DNA of 6,081 nucleotides from Gemmatimonadaceae bacterium (lineage in GTDB: Bacteria; Gemmatimonadota; Gemmatimonadetes; Gemmatimonadales; Gemmatimonadaceae). The DNA lies in the NCBI GenBank assembly GCA_013816695.1, contig JACDDZ010000108.1, positions 1 through 6,081 on the forward strand. Reading direction: 5' to 3'. The notes below the pieces were generated by a model that saw nothing but the letters and a program-made list of their open reading frames with translations, was not told the origin of the DNA and did not search any database. This document shows, piece after piece, positions 1 to 6,081 of the stretch (the stretch's first letter is position 1; each line of letters opens with the position of its first letter). The translations under genes were made by a program, and so were the position numbers.

Positions 1-376
1 GGTGAATGACGATGACATATGGCTGCAATCCCATTTTCACCGCCGACCGACCGAGCAGTCCTACTGCTACAACTACGAGCACAGAAAGCAGCGCACTCCG
101 AAACACAGGCCTTCCTTCCGGCTGCGTGCGACTCAGTCTCCACGCAAAGAAGAAGAGCAGGATTGTGCTGATGCCCACAAGTGTGCCAAGCGCTCGATGG
201 GTGAGCTCGATTGCCGTCTGCGCGTTTCCAAGATCCGGAAGCCAGCTACCGAGGCACCGGGGCCAGTGATCTCCGCAGCCCATGCCCGAACCGGTGATGC
301 GGACGATGGCACCGAATACTATCTGGACATACGCTATCGCGATGGACAGGTATGCGAGCCGGCGAATGGTCAGCAT
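1..376 (-). CDS. ctaA: Haem A synthase CtaA (COX15/CtaA family), N-terminal 125 codons, cut by the left edge
   Basis: This is an integral inner-membrane enzyme that oxidises the methyl group of haem O to the formyl group of haem A for aa3-type cytochrome oxidases. Reading the minus strand from the ATG at 376-374 gives 125 codons without a stop before the window ends. Residues about 5-24 form the first membrane helix. They are followed by the family signature VRITGSGMGCGDHWPRC (25-41) with a cysteine pair at C34 and C41, matching the spacing of the loop cysteines of Bacillus subtilis CtaA (C35/C42). E57 and H60 (IELTHR) match the catalytic Glu and haem-ligand His, and H125, the last visible residue, matches the next His ligand. 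Membrane segments lie at about 62-80 and 93-110. The start overlaps the upstream stop as TGATG, and a weak AAGG lies seven bases before the ATG, suggesting translational coupling. The C-terminal half lies outside the window. Identification is firm. Confidence 0.93.
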   Translation of the reverse strand, partial: MLTIRRLAYLSIAIAYVQIVFGAIVRITGSGMGCGDHWPRCLGSWLPDLGNAQTAIELTHRALGTLVGISTILLFFFAWRLSRTQPEGRPVFRSALLSVLVVVAVGLLGRSAVKMGLQPYVIVIH

Positions 377-582
377 CAGCGGGCCTTGATCGCGCCGAAC
401 GTGGAGAACAGGAGAGCTCCGAGTGCGAGAGCCGGAACGATGCTCCACATGACTTCACCGAAACGCGTAGCGCCAGGTGGCAGCGGGAGTTTCGATGTCT
501 TGAATGCGGAACGCAGGATTGCTATCTCGCCAGCGATGCAGCACAGGGCGCAGATGCCGAACAGGATCTCACCAGCAGGCAT
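376..582 (-). CDS. Small two-helix membrane protein resembling the cytochrome c oxidase subunit II membrane hairpin
   Basis: This is a complete 68-residue protein. Two hydrophobic segments (about 5-23 and 44-65) flank a short basic, proline-rich loop (KTSKLPLPPGATRF, 28-41). The second helix begins E43-V-M-W46-S-I-V-P50-A51. This follows the E-x2-W-x3-P-A pattern at the start of the second membrane helix in the N-terminal domain of cytochrome oxidase subunit II (COX2 TM domain). No periplasmic CuA domain follows: the frame ends in TGA, whose last base is the first base of the ctaA ATG. An in-frame TAA at 594-592 limits the start to the ATG at 582-580. No clear Shine-Dalgarno precedes it. Because it is coupled to ctaA, a role in terminal oxidase assembly or as a small oxidase subunit is plausible, but this is inference. 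It could also be a remnant of a longer subunit II gene. That it is a gene is fairly sure; its function is not. Confidence 0.68.
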   Translation of the reverse strand: MPAGEILFGICALCCIAGEIAILRSAFKTSKLPLPPGATRFGEVMWSIVPALALGALLFSTFGAIKAR

Positions 583-643
583 TTTGTCTGATTAGGGAAT
601 GCATGCAAAGATACTCGCATTGCGGCCTGTTCTGGAGTAGCGT
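583..643. promoter_or_regulatory. Divergent intergenic region between the ctaA unit and the permease
   Basis: These 61 bases must hold, or lie close to, the promoters of both divergent units. They contain a perfect 8-bp palindrome TGCATGCA (600-607). A -10-like GATACT (610-615) faces the permease, but no good -35 element sits at standard distance. The permease Shine-Dalgarno GGAG is at 634-637. No SD is visible for the minus-strand gene. The palindrome could be an operator, but an 8-bp palindrome alone is weak evidence. Confidence 0.35.
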
Positions 644-2011
644 ATGCGCATGATTGAAGGCCGCGCAGAAGATTCGAGGCTCCCCCGGCAGCTCGGTTTG
701 TGGAGCGCAGTGTCATTTGTCATTGGAACCACAATCGGTTCCGGAATATTTCGGTCGCCGGCTGGAATTGCGGACAAGCTGCCAGGTGCGCTGCCATTGC
801 TTGCCGTCTGGGTCACAGGCGGCCTGTTCGCTCTGTGTGGAGCACTTACGTATGCGGAAATGTCCGGTGCGTACCCGCAGAGTGGCGGCGTCTACGCATT
901 TCTAAGGGAAGGGTGGGGGAGGCTCGCCGCATTTCTGTTTGGATGGTCAGAGCTCGTTCTCATCTGTGCGGCATCGCTTGGCGCGATTTCCCTCACGTTC
1001 GCAGAGTACTTCGTTCGCGTTCTGGGGCACAACCCGGCGACAGAACCGTACAGCACCTGGGCCCACTACGTCGCTGCAATCGCAATCGTCGTGGTTGGCT
1101 TTTTCAATTACATAGGGCTTCGATGGGCGTCTCTCGTTCAGAACATCACGACGATTGCGAAATTCGGCGCCCTGATGGTGATCGCGCTGCTCGCGTTTAC
1201 CATCGCGCGACCGGCAGGAGGACAACCCCATTTTCAGCCGGTAATGCCGCCGGAGGGATTTTCGATTGCGCCATTCGGGCTCGCTCTTGTGTCAGTCCTT
1301 TGGGTCTATGACGGCTGGGGGGACCTGACCTTTCTCGGTGGTGAAGTAAGGGAGCCGAGGAAGAATCTTCCAAGGGCCCTGATTATCGGGACACTTGGCA
1401 TTATCGGCATCTATGTAATCGCCAATCTGGCGTACATGTCCGTTCTTTCAATTGAAGAAATGCGGCATTCCAAGCTGGTGGCCGCGGATGTCGCCGAGCG
1501 GCTCATTGGAACGCCGGGCGTCCTCTTTGTGGCGATGACTGTGATGCTCTCCACTTTCGGAACTCTCAACGGTTCGGTTCTAGGCCGTTCACGGATTTTC
1601 TTCGCGATGGCCGATGATGGGCTCCTCCATAAGAAGGTCGCGGCCGTGCATTCCAGGTACAAAACGCCTCATGTGGCAATCCTGCTCCAGACCGTGCTGG
1701 GGGTTGCCTTCGTTCTGCTCGGGACCTTCGAGCAGCTGGCTGACGCTTTCGTGACAGCGATAGTGCCGTTTTACGCGCTGGCTGTCGCGGCGATATTCGT
1801 TCTGCGCCGCCGCCCTGGTTATTCGCCCCCATTCAGGGTCCCGGGGTACCCAATCGTACCCTTGCTGTTCATCCTGGCGACCATTTATCTGCTGGCCAAC
1901 GCGATAATCGACCCGGCGAGTCGGCTGCCTACCCTGGTTGTCCTCGGAGTAATCGTTTTGGGCATCCCCGTCTACTACCTCACCGTAGGGAGAAAACGGG
2001 TACAAAACTGA
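644..2011 (+). CDS. APC-superfamily amino-acid permease (LAT/SteT-like)
   Basis: This is an inner-membrane secondary transporter of 455 residues, a normal length for the amino acid/polyamine/organocation superfamily, with about 12 hydrophobic segments. The first helix carries the broken-helix substrate motif G32-S33-G34 (within TTIGSGIFRSP), followed by the TM2-loop signature YAEMSGAYPQSGGVYAFL (70-87). The sixth-helix region has YDGWGDLTFLGGEVREPRKN (222-241), which closely resembles the 'YDGW..; GE...P.rNLPRA' segment of L-type and serine/threonine exchangers such as SteT. The TM8-loop motif R315-S-R-IFFAMADDGLLH (to 329) and the following TPHVAILLQ are also typical. The ATG at 644 has GGAG six bases upstream; an alternative ATG at 650 would drop two residues. 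The substrate is probably a neutral amino acid, exchanged or taken up with protons, but specificity cannot be read from sequence. The receptor gene follows after 82 bases on the same strand. Confidence 0.9.
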   Translation: MRMIEGRAEDSRLPRQLGLWSAVSFVIGTTIGSGIFRSPAGIADKLPGALPLLAVWVTGGLFALCGALTYAEMSGAYPQSGGVYAFLREGWGRLAAFLFGWSELVLICAASLGAISLTFAEYFVRVLGHNPATEPYSTWAHYVAAIAIVVVGFFNYIGLRWASLVQNITTIAKFGALMVIALLAFTIARPAGGQPHFQPVMPPEGFSIAPFGLALVSVLWVYDGWGDLTFLGGEVREPRKNLPRALIIGTLGIIGIYVIANLAYMSVLSIEEMRHSKLVAADVAERLIGTPGVLFVAMTVMLSTFGTLNGSVLGRSRIFFAMADDGLLHKKVAAVHSRYKTPHVAILLQTVLGVAFVLLGTFEQLADAFVTAIVPFYALAVAAIFVLRRRPGYSPPFRVPGYPIVPLLFILATIYLLANAIIDPASRLPTLVVLGVIVLGIPVYYLTVGRKRVQN

Positions 2012-2034
2012 GACGGTTTTGGGACAAGTTTTTC

Positions 2035-2093
2035 TTGACCGTTCGCTGTACCAAGCCATACCTTTTAGCTCCCTCTCACCCCTCTTTTTTCCC
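2035..2093 (+). promoter_or_regulatory. Possible promoter and pyrimidine-rich leader of the TonB-dependent receptor gene
   Basis: TTGACC (2035-2040) matches five of six bases of a sigma-70 -35 box. A weak -10-like CATACC lies at 2057-2062 after 16 bases, with only three of six matches. A start near 2069 would make the leader almost exactly the tract 2069-2093, which contains one purine (A2078) in 25 bases and no Shine-Dalgarno. Upstream, a 6-bp CAAAAC/GTTTTG repeat (2003-2008/2016-2021) overlaps the permease stop. It is too AT-rich and lacks a directly following T-run, so it is not a convincing terminator. Read-through from the permease is therefore also possible. Confidence 0.35.
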
Positions 2094-5000
2094 ATGATCA
2101 AAACCCGTTTGTTTATTGCCATCGCGGCTGTATTTGCGATGCTCAGTGCCGGAATTAATTCCGCCGCTGCTCAGGGTGTGACCACAGGCGCTTTTGCAGG
2201 AACCATCACCGATGCCACTGGTGCGGGAATCGCGAATGCGCAGGTTCAGGTCACCAACCGCTCGACCGGCTTCAGCACCGGTGGACTCACGCGTGAAGGC
2301 GGGTCCTTCCTCGTGCAGGGTCTCGAGACCGGCGGTCCTTACAGCGTAACAGTTCGCCGGATCGGCTATCAGCCGGTCACACGCGACAACCTCCTGATTC
2401 GCCTGAGCACCACGACCCGCGTTGATATCACGATGACGCAGCAGGCCGCGCAGCTCTCAGGTGTCGTGGTCAGCGCAGCGGCGCAAACGTCGGACATCAC
2501 TCCGACCAACACCGGAACGAAGACGACGTTGTCGGATACTGTTATCCAGCGTCTGCCGACGACCAGCAGAAACCTGAACGACTTCCTCAAGCTCACTCCC
2601 CAGGTCTCCAGCACCGGTCCCGGCAACTCCGCCGGCGGCATGTCGAACCGCATGAACAACGTGCAGATCGACGGTGCTACTGAGAGAGACGTTTTCGGAC
2701 TCGGTTCGACAGGTCAGCCAGGCGGCCAGATTGGTGCCAAGGCAATCTCCATCGATGCAGTGAAGGAGCTTCAGGTACTTCTCGCTCCGTTCGACGTTCG
2801 CCAGGGCAACTTCGGTGGACTCATCATCAATGCGGTGACTAAAAGCGGAACCAACGCATTTCACGGCAGCGGATACCGCTACTTCCGTAACCAGGACTAT
2901 GGCCGGAACGTACCAGCTCTTCGCGCCACCCAGTTCGAACGCGATCAGTATGGATTCACCCTTGGTGGTCCAATCATGAAGGACAGGCTTCACTTTTTCA
3001 CGGCGAATGAGTGGACGCGCGAGACTGCACCCGTATCGGGACCCTATCAGGGGCAGCCGAGCGATGCAGCTACAAAGTTTCCATTCACGGACGCCGAGAT
3101 CACGCGCATTAACGCTGCGCTGGCAGCGAAGGGTCTGACCGATCCAGGCACGCTCGGCGCTCTCAACACTCCGTCGCCGACAAACAACCTGTTCGGCCGG
3201 CTGGATTTCCAGATCAGCGATGTACATCGCCTGGTTGCCCGGTTCAACTATACGGATGCACTGAACGACAATCGTCGCCAGAATGGACGCACTGGAAACA
3301 GGCCAGTCTACTCGTCCAATTTCCACTCGATCAACAGCGTGAAGAAGGCGCCGGTAGTTCAGCTCTTCTCGAATTTCAAGAATGGCTGGAGCAACGAAGC
3401 ATTCCTCGGAGCCGCGATCGTGCGCGACCGCCGCGTACCGAAGTCGACTTTCCCGCAGGTCCTGATCGTTTCGGGTACAAACTCCATTCTTGCCGGCACC
3501 GACCAGTTCTCCTCTGGAAACGAGTTGGATGCGGATACGTACGAGTTCACGGACAACCTCACGATGCCGCGTGGCAATCACAACATTGTCATTGGAACGC
3601 GCAACGAGCTTGTGAAGATCCGTAACCTGTTCACGCAGAGTAGCGCCGGCGTTTACGAGTACCCGAATATCGCTGCTTTCGAGAACGGCGCCGCTGGACA
3701 GGGCCGGTTTTTCCGCAAGGCATTTGTTCTTAGCCAGGGCGGCAACGCATATTTCGACGCCGTACAAAGTGCGCTGTATGCCCAGGACATCTGGACTGCA
3801 ACGCCAAGAATGACACTTACGCTCGGTCTCCGTGCCGACATCAGCAATTTCCTCACGGAAAACAGCTATGCTCCGGCGGTCGACTCGGCCTACGGCAAGC
3901 GTGAAACGCCCACAGGAGCGGTTCAGTTTTCCCCGCGCTTCGGGTTCAACTGGGACGCCACGGGAGATCAGGTTAATCAGTTCCGCGGCGGAATTGGCCT
4001 GTTCGTAGGCACTCCTCCGTATGTATGGCTGGAGAACGCCTATGTGCAGAATGGACGCATCATCACCTTCCTCAACTGCGGTGCTCAGAGCGGAACGGCA
4101 GGCAATGCTCTTGTTCCTGCCTTCACTTCCGATGTCTCAGGGATTCAGACTTGCGCCGGCGGCACGGGCAACAAGCCGATCGGTGACGTCAGCTTCCTCG
4201 ACAAGGATCTGAAGTTCCCGCAGCCAATGCGTGCCAACCTCGCGTATGACCGCGTGCTCGGCACCAGCAACGTTGTTGCATCACTTGAAGGCCTGTATTC
4301 CAGAACCCTCAATCAGCTGTTCTTCGTGAACCGCAATCTTGCCGGGCCCCAGGGTCTCGACAAGTTCGGTCGCGTGATGTACGGAACGCGGACTCTAACA
4401 GGTTCATCGAATCCGGTGCGTCCCGCTGCTGTTATCGCCAACGGTGGAACCGCTCGCTTCAGCACCGCGATCGACATCGAGAACCAGAGCAATGACTACG
4501 CATACAACATCACCGGACAGCTGAGAAAGCGGTACACGGACAACTGGGAAGCGCTTGTTGCCTACTCATATGGACATGCGTACGACAACCAGAGCTTCAC
4601 CTCGAGCACCCACATCTCAAACTGGCAGTTCGGCCGCACGCTTTCGACCAATCAGGAAGATCCACTTAGGCGCGTGAGTCTTTTTGATCAGCCGCACAAG
4701 GTCGTCGGTTTCCTGACCAAGACGGTTAACTGGGGTTCGAAGATGGGGAGGATGGGGAACTGGGCAAGCGGACTTGCTACTGATTTCACGATCTCCTACC
4801 AGGGATCGTCTGGATCTCCGCATGACTACGTCTACAGCAATGACATGAACGCCGACGGTGTCACCGGCAACGACCTGATCTATGTTCCGAGAAATGTGGC
4901 CGACCAGAATGAGATTCGGTTTGCGACGGCCACGGCTTCTGGCCAGACATACACTGCCAATGAGCAGGCTGCCGCTCTGGAGGCTTTGATCCAGGCCACG

Positions 5001-5396
5001 CCTTGCCTGAATGAGCAGCGCGGAAGAATACTGAAGCGCAATTCCTGCCGCCTGCCATTTTCCAATACCTGGGATCTGACGGTTCGTCAGTCGATTCCCA
5101 CGATTTCACAGCAGAGGCTTTCGCTCCAGTTGGACATTTTCAATCTTGGAAATGCTCTGAACAAGAACTGGGGTCAGCAGCGTACGAACCCGGGCACCAC
5201 GAACAGCAATATCACGCTGTTTACCACGACGGGGCTTAGCTCCACCGATGCAACGGCGGCAGTTCCTACGGTGAACTACGCAGGAAACGCAGTCGCATTC
5301 GATCCAGCCAGAACCGGTCAGCCGCAACAGTATCGCGTCTTCGCAAACAGCGGCAACTTCTGGCGGGCGCAAATTGCAGCCCGCTATAGCTTCTAA
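2094..5396 (+). CDS. TonB-dependent outer-membrane receptor, Oar-like, with N-terminal carboxypeptidase-regulatory-like domain
   Basis: This is a 1100-residue outer-membrane active transporter, energised by TonB. A signal peptide spans about residues 1-27 (basic MIKTR, hydrophobic core, AAAQ). A carboxypeptidase-regulatory-like beta-sandwich follows at about 32-115 (GTITDATGAGIANAQVQVTN; EGGSFLVQGL; RRIGY). A VVVSA stretch (124-128) sits where a TonB-box-like segment is expected. The plug domain spans about 135-255, with QRLPTTSRNLNDFLKLTPQV, VQIDGATERD and NFGGLIINAVTKSGTNAFHGS. The rest is beta-barrel, ending in an aromatic strand IAARYSF with terminal F, the usual BAM signal. The mature protein has only four cysteines, in two close pairs (C662/C687 and C971/C985), and a DMNADG-VTGND motif (917-927) before LIYVP. 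Both the latter and the CLNEQRG...RNSCR segment fit Oar-like receptors. I chose the ATG at 2094 because it starts the signal peptide; the frame is open further upstream but only with non-ATG starts. No SD is present. The substrate is unknown. Confidence 0.92.
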   Translation: MIKTRLFIAIAAVFAMLSAGINSAAAQGVTTGAFAGTITDATGAGIANAQVQVTNRSTGFSTGGLTREGGSFLVQGLETGGPYSVTVRRIGYQPVTRDNLLIRLSTTTRVDITMTQQAAQLSGVVVSAAAQTSDITPTNTGTKTTLSDTVIQRLPTTSRNLNDFLKLTPQVSSTGPGNSAGGMSNRMNNVQIDGATERDVFGLGSTGQPGGQIGAKAISIDAVKELQVLLAPFDVRQGNFGGLIINAVTKSGTNAFHGSGYRYFRNQDYGRNVPALRATQFERDQYGFTLGGPIMKDRLHFFTANEWTRETAPVSGPYQGQPSDAATKFPFTDAEITRINAALAAKGLTDPGTLGALNTPSPTNNLFGRLDFQISDVHRLVARFNYTDALNDNRRQNGRTGNRPVYSSNFHSINSVKKAPVVQLFSNFKNGWSNEAFLGAAIVRDRRVPKSTFPQVLIVSGTNSILAGTDQFSSGNELDADTYEFTDNLTMPRGNHNIVIGTRNELVKIRNLFTQSSAGVYEYPNIAAFENGAAGQGRFFRKAFVLSQGGNAYFDAVQSALYAQDIWTATPRMTLTLGLRADISNFLTENSYAPAVDSAYGKRETPTGAVQFSPRFGFNWDATGDQVNQFRGGIGLFVGTPPYVWLENAYVQNGRIITFLNCGAQSGTAGNALVPAFTSDVSGIQTCAGGTGNKPIGDVSFLDKDLKFPQPMRANLAYDRVLGTSNVVASLEGLYSRTLNQLFFVNRNLAGPQGLDKFGRVMYGTRTLTGSSNPVRPAAVIANGGTARFSTAIDIENQSNDYAYNITGQLRKRYTDNWEALVAYSYGHAYDNQSFTSSTHISNWQFGRTLSTNQEDPLRRVSLFDQPHKVVGFLTKTVNWGSKMGRMGNWASGLATDFTISYQGSSGSPHDYVYSNDMNADGVTGNDLIYVPRNVADQNEIRFATATASGQTYTANEQAAALEALIQATPCLNEQRGRILKRNSCRLPFSNTWDLTVRQSIPTISQQRLSLQLDIFNLGNALNKNWGQQRTNPGTTNSNITLFTTTGLSSTDATAAVPTVNYAGNAVAFDPARTGQPQQYRVFANSGNFWRAQIAARYSF

Positions 5397-5418
5397 GTAG
5401 CGGCAGCAGGAAATGTTT

Positions 5419-5458
5419 AGAAGGGCACGGATGGCGAAAGCTGTCCGTGCCCTTCTTT
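5419..5458 (+). terminator. Strong intrinsic terminator after the receptor gene
   Basis: A perfect 13-bp inverted repeat (5419-5431 with 5444-5456, AGAAGGGCACGGA and its complement) extends inward. Two G-T wobble pairs and two G-C pairs close on a GAAA tetraloop (5436-5439), giving a stem of 17 pairs. A T-rich run (TTCTTTCATTT) overlaps and follows the right arm. It begins 23 bases after the receptor stop codon and separates the receptor from tonB. Confidence 0.9.
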
Positions 5459-5614
5459 CATTTACATCCCTTGTTTTTCAGGTATGAACTCGGGGCGTGA
5501 TCCGGCTGCGCCAAGAACATTTGTTGTTTCGGTTACGGTTACACGGCGGAAGTAGCTGCTTCATTAAACCTTAATTAATACAACACTCACCATCACTTAA
5601 TCCGAAAACACGAC
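5459..5614 (+). promoter_or_regulatory. Upstream region of tonB: no gene, candidate operator and AT-rich tract
   Basis: No credible gene is present. The stretch holds a short direct repeat GGTTACGGTTAC (5531-5542). A 14-base imperfect palindrome GAAGTAGCTGCTTC (5549-5562, one T/G mismatch) is followed at once by an AT-rich tract with the perfect palindrome TTAATTAA (5571-5578). Because a terminator precedes and tonB follows, the tonB promoter must lie between about 5459 and 5650. The AT-rich tract and the GATACT at 5623-5628 are the candidates, but neither has a convincing -35 partner. Confidence 0.4.
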
Positions 5615-5662
5615 CCTCCGGTGATACTGTTGCGTCTAACGAAGACACACAGAAACCGGAGG
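5615..5662 (+). promoter_or_regulatory. Inverted repeat that can bury the tonB ribosome binding site
   Basis: CCTCCGGT (5615-5622) is the exact reverse complement of ACCGGAGG (5655-5662), which contains the tonB Shine-Dalgarno. Two further 4-bp helices nest inside in register: CTGT/ACAG (5627-5630 with 5649-5652) and GTCT/AGAC (5634-5637 with 5643-5646), closing on a 5-base loop. If transcribed whole, the RNA could fold into an interrupted stem-loop hiding the SD. This holds only if transcription begins upstream of 5615. Confidence 0.45.
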
Positions 5663-5666
5663 AGCC

Positions 5667-6081
5667 ATGTTATTGGAATTAGTGGAGTCCAACAGGAAGC
5701 CGCCTCGTTCTCACAGCGGTGCCGTGGCAAGTGTCGCAATTCACACAGCTGTTATATGCCTGGCGATTGTGGCAACCGCCAATGCGCGAACGAAACGCGA
5801 GTCGAAGGTGCTTCAGCTTCCTAAGATCACGTGGGTAACTCCGCGACAGGCGCAGCCAAAGCCTGCTGCACCAGATGTTCGGCCAGTGCAGAAACCTGTG
5901 AGAAATTCCGTGATTCAAATGCAGGCGGCCCCGATGGTTGCGCCTGTCACAGTCCCAACAAGCATCCCAGCCGTGTCGGTCGATCCTGGCCCCGCAACCG
6001 CATCCGAACCATCAATTGGAGGCCACATCAGTTCAACTGCGCCTGATCCAGGAATGGGGTCAGGCACAGGCCCCCTCACAG
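5667..6081 (+). CDS. tonB: TonB energy transducer, N-terminal 138 codons, cut by the right edge
   Basis: TonB is an inner-membrane protein that spans the periplasm and passes proton-motive energy from ExbB/ExbD to outer-membrane receptors. The visible part has a short charged cytoplasmic start (MLLELVESNRKPPRSHSG, 1-18) and one membrane helix with the family's characteristic small/His face (AVASVAIHTAVICLAIVATA, 19-38), where His26 matches the functional TonB helix histidine. A basic stretch (RTKRESK) leads to a periplasmic linker rich in proline, alanine, valine and glutamine (from about 51: LPKITWVTPRQAQPKPAAP onward). The linker turns Gly/Ser/Thr-rich near the edge. The C-terminal receptor-binding domain is beyond the window, so full TonB identity is inferred from the N-terminal architecture and from the receptor next door. 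The start ATG has a strong GGAGGAG at 5658-5664, somewhat close to it. A terminator separates it from the receptor gene. Confidence 0.85.
   Translation, partial: MLLELVESNRKPPRSHSGAVASVAIHTAVICLAIVATANARTKRESKVLQLPKITWVTPRQAQPKPAAPDVRPVQKPVRNSVIQMQAAPMVAPVTVPTSIPAVSVDPGPATASEPSIGGHISSTAPDPGMGSGTGPLT

Noticed and set aside
2..595. 197-codon plus-strand open frame across the left end
   Set aside because: It lies antisense to ctaA and the small membrane protein, both of which show family signatures. Its translation is low-complexity, charged and unlike any protein family I know.
584..615. TTGTCT (584-589) with GATACT (610-615) as the permease promoter
   Set aside because: The spacer is 20 bases, outside the normal 16-18 range, so the pair is not a good sigma-70 promoter.
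2003..2037. Possible terminator after the permease (CAAAAC/GTTTTG, then CAAG-TTTTT-CTTG)
   Set aside because: The stems are 6 and 4 bp, AT-rich or very short. The first overlaps the stop codon and the T-run forms a loop rather than following a stem, so it is not convincing as an intrinsic terminator.
2019..2093. Upstream extension of the receptor to a TTG start at 2019
   Set aside because: It would add 25 residues ahead of a well-formed signal peptide and has no Shine-Dalgarno. The ATG at 2094 places the basic residues directly before the hydrophobic core.
2457..3767. 436-codon minus-strand open frame inside the receptor gene
   Set aside because: It is a shadow of a GC-rich, codon-biased gene: the plus-strand frame carries continuous receptor plug and barrel motifs through the whole stretch.
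5484..5555. 23-codon ORF between the terminator and tonB
   Set aside because: It has no properly spaced Shine-Dalgarno, no recognisable features, and lies in a region expected to be promoter DNA.
5679..5918. 79-codon minus-strand frame opposite the tonB start
   Set aside because: The plus strand encodes a TonB N-terminus with membrane helix and proline-rich linker and has a strong SD. The opposite frame shows no family features.

Overview
The window looks like chromosomal DNA from a Gram-negative, aerobically respiring bacterium with moderately high GC. It carries an outer-membrane TonB-dependent receptor, a TonB energy transducer and a haem A synthase. The style of the receptor (Oar-like, with an N-terminal carboxypeptidase-regulatory-like domain), of the TonB N-terminus and of the CtaA 'CGDHWPRC' loop reminds me most of Gemmatimonadota. 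That placement is inference from memory of these families, not a search result. There are no RNA genes, insertion sequences, CRISPR arrays or phage genes.

Layout. On the minus strand, reading out of the left edge, is a two-gene unit. A 68-residue protein with two membrane segments that resembles the membrane hairpin of cytochrome c oxidase subunit II (582-376) overlaps, by a TGATG stop/start, the first 125 codons of haem A synthase ctaA (376 to the left edge). A 61-bp divergent gap separates these from a plus-strand series: an APC-superfamily amino-acid permease (644-2011), an 82-bp gap with a possible promoter and a pyrimidine-rich leader, and a 1100-residue TonB-dependent receptor (2094-5396). 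A strong intrinsic terminator (5419-5458) follows, then a 208-bp regulatory region, and then the first 138 codons of a tonB gene (5667 to the right edge).

How the genes may work together. The minus-strand pair belongs to aa3/caa3-type cytochrome oxidase biogenesis. The plus-strand genes form a possible uptake route: the receptor brings a substrate across the outer membrane, TonB supplies energy from the inner membrane, and the permease could carry an amino-acid-like product into the cytoplasm. The substrate cannot be read from the sequence. The permease and receptor may be co-transcribed because no convincing terminator lies between them. The terminator makes tonB a separate transcription unit.

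The window is mostly ordinary gene content. The points most worth a second look are an inverted repeat that would pair the tonB Shine-Dalgarno with an upstream anti-SD, the nearly purine-free leader of the receptor gene, and the stand-alone subunit-II-like hairpin protein coupled to ctaA.
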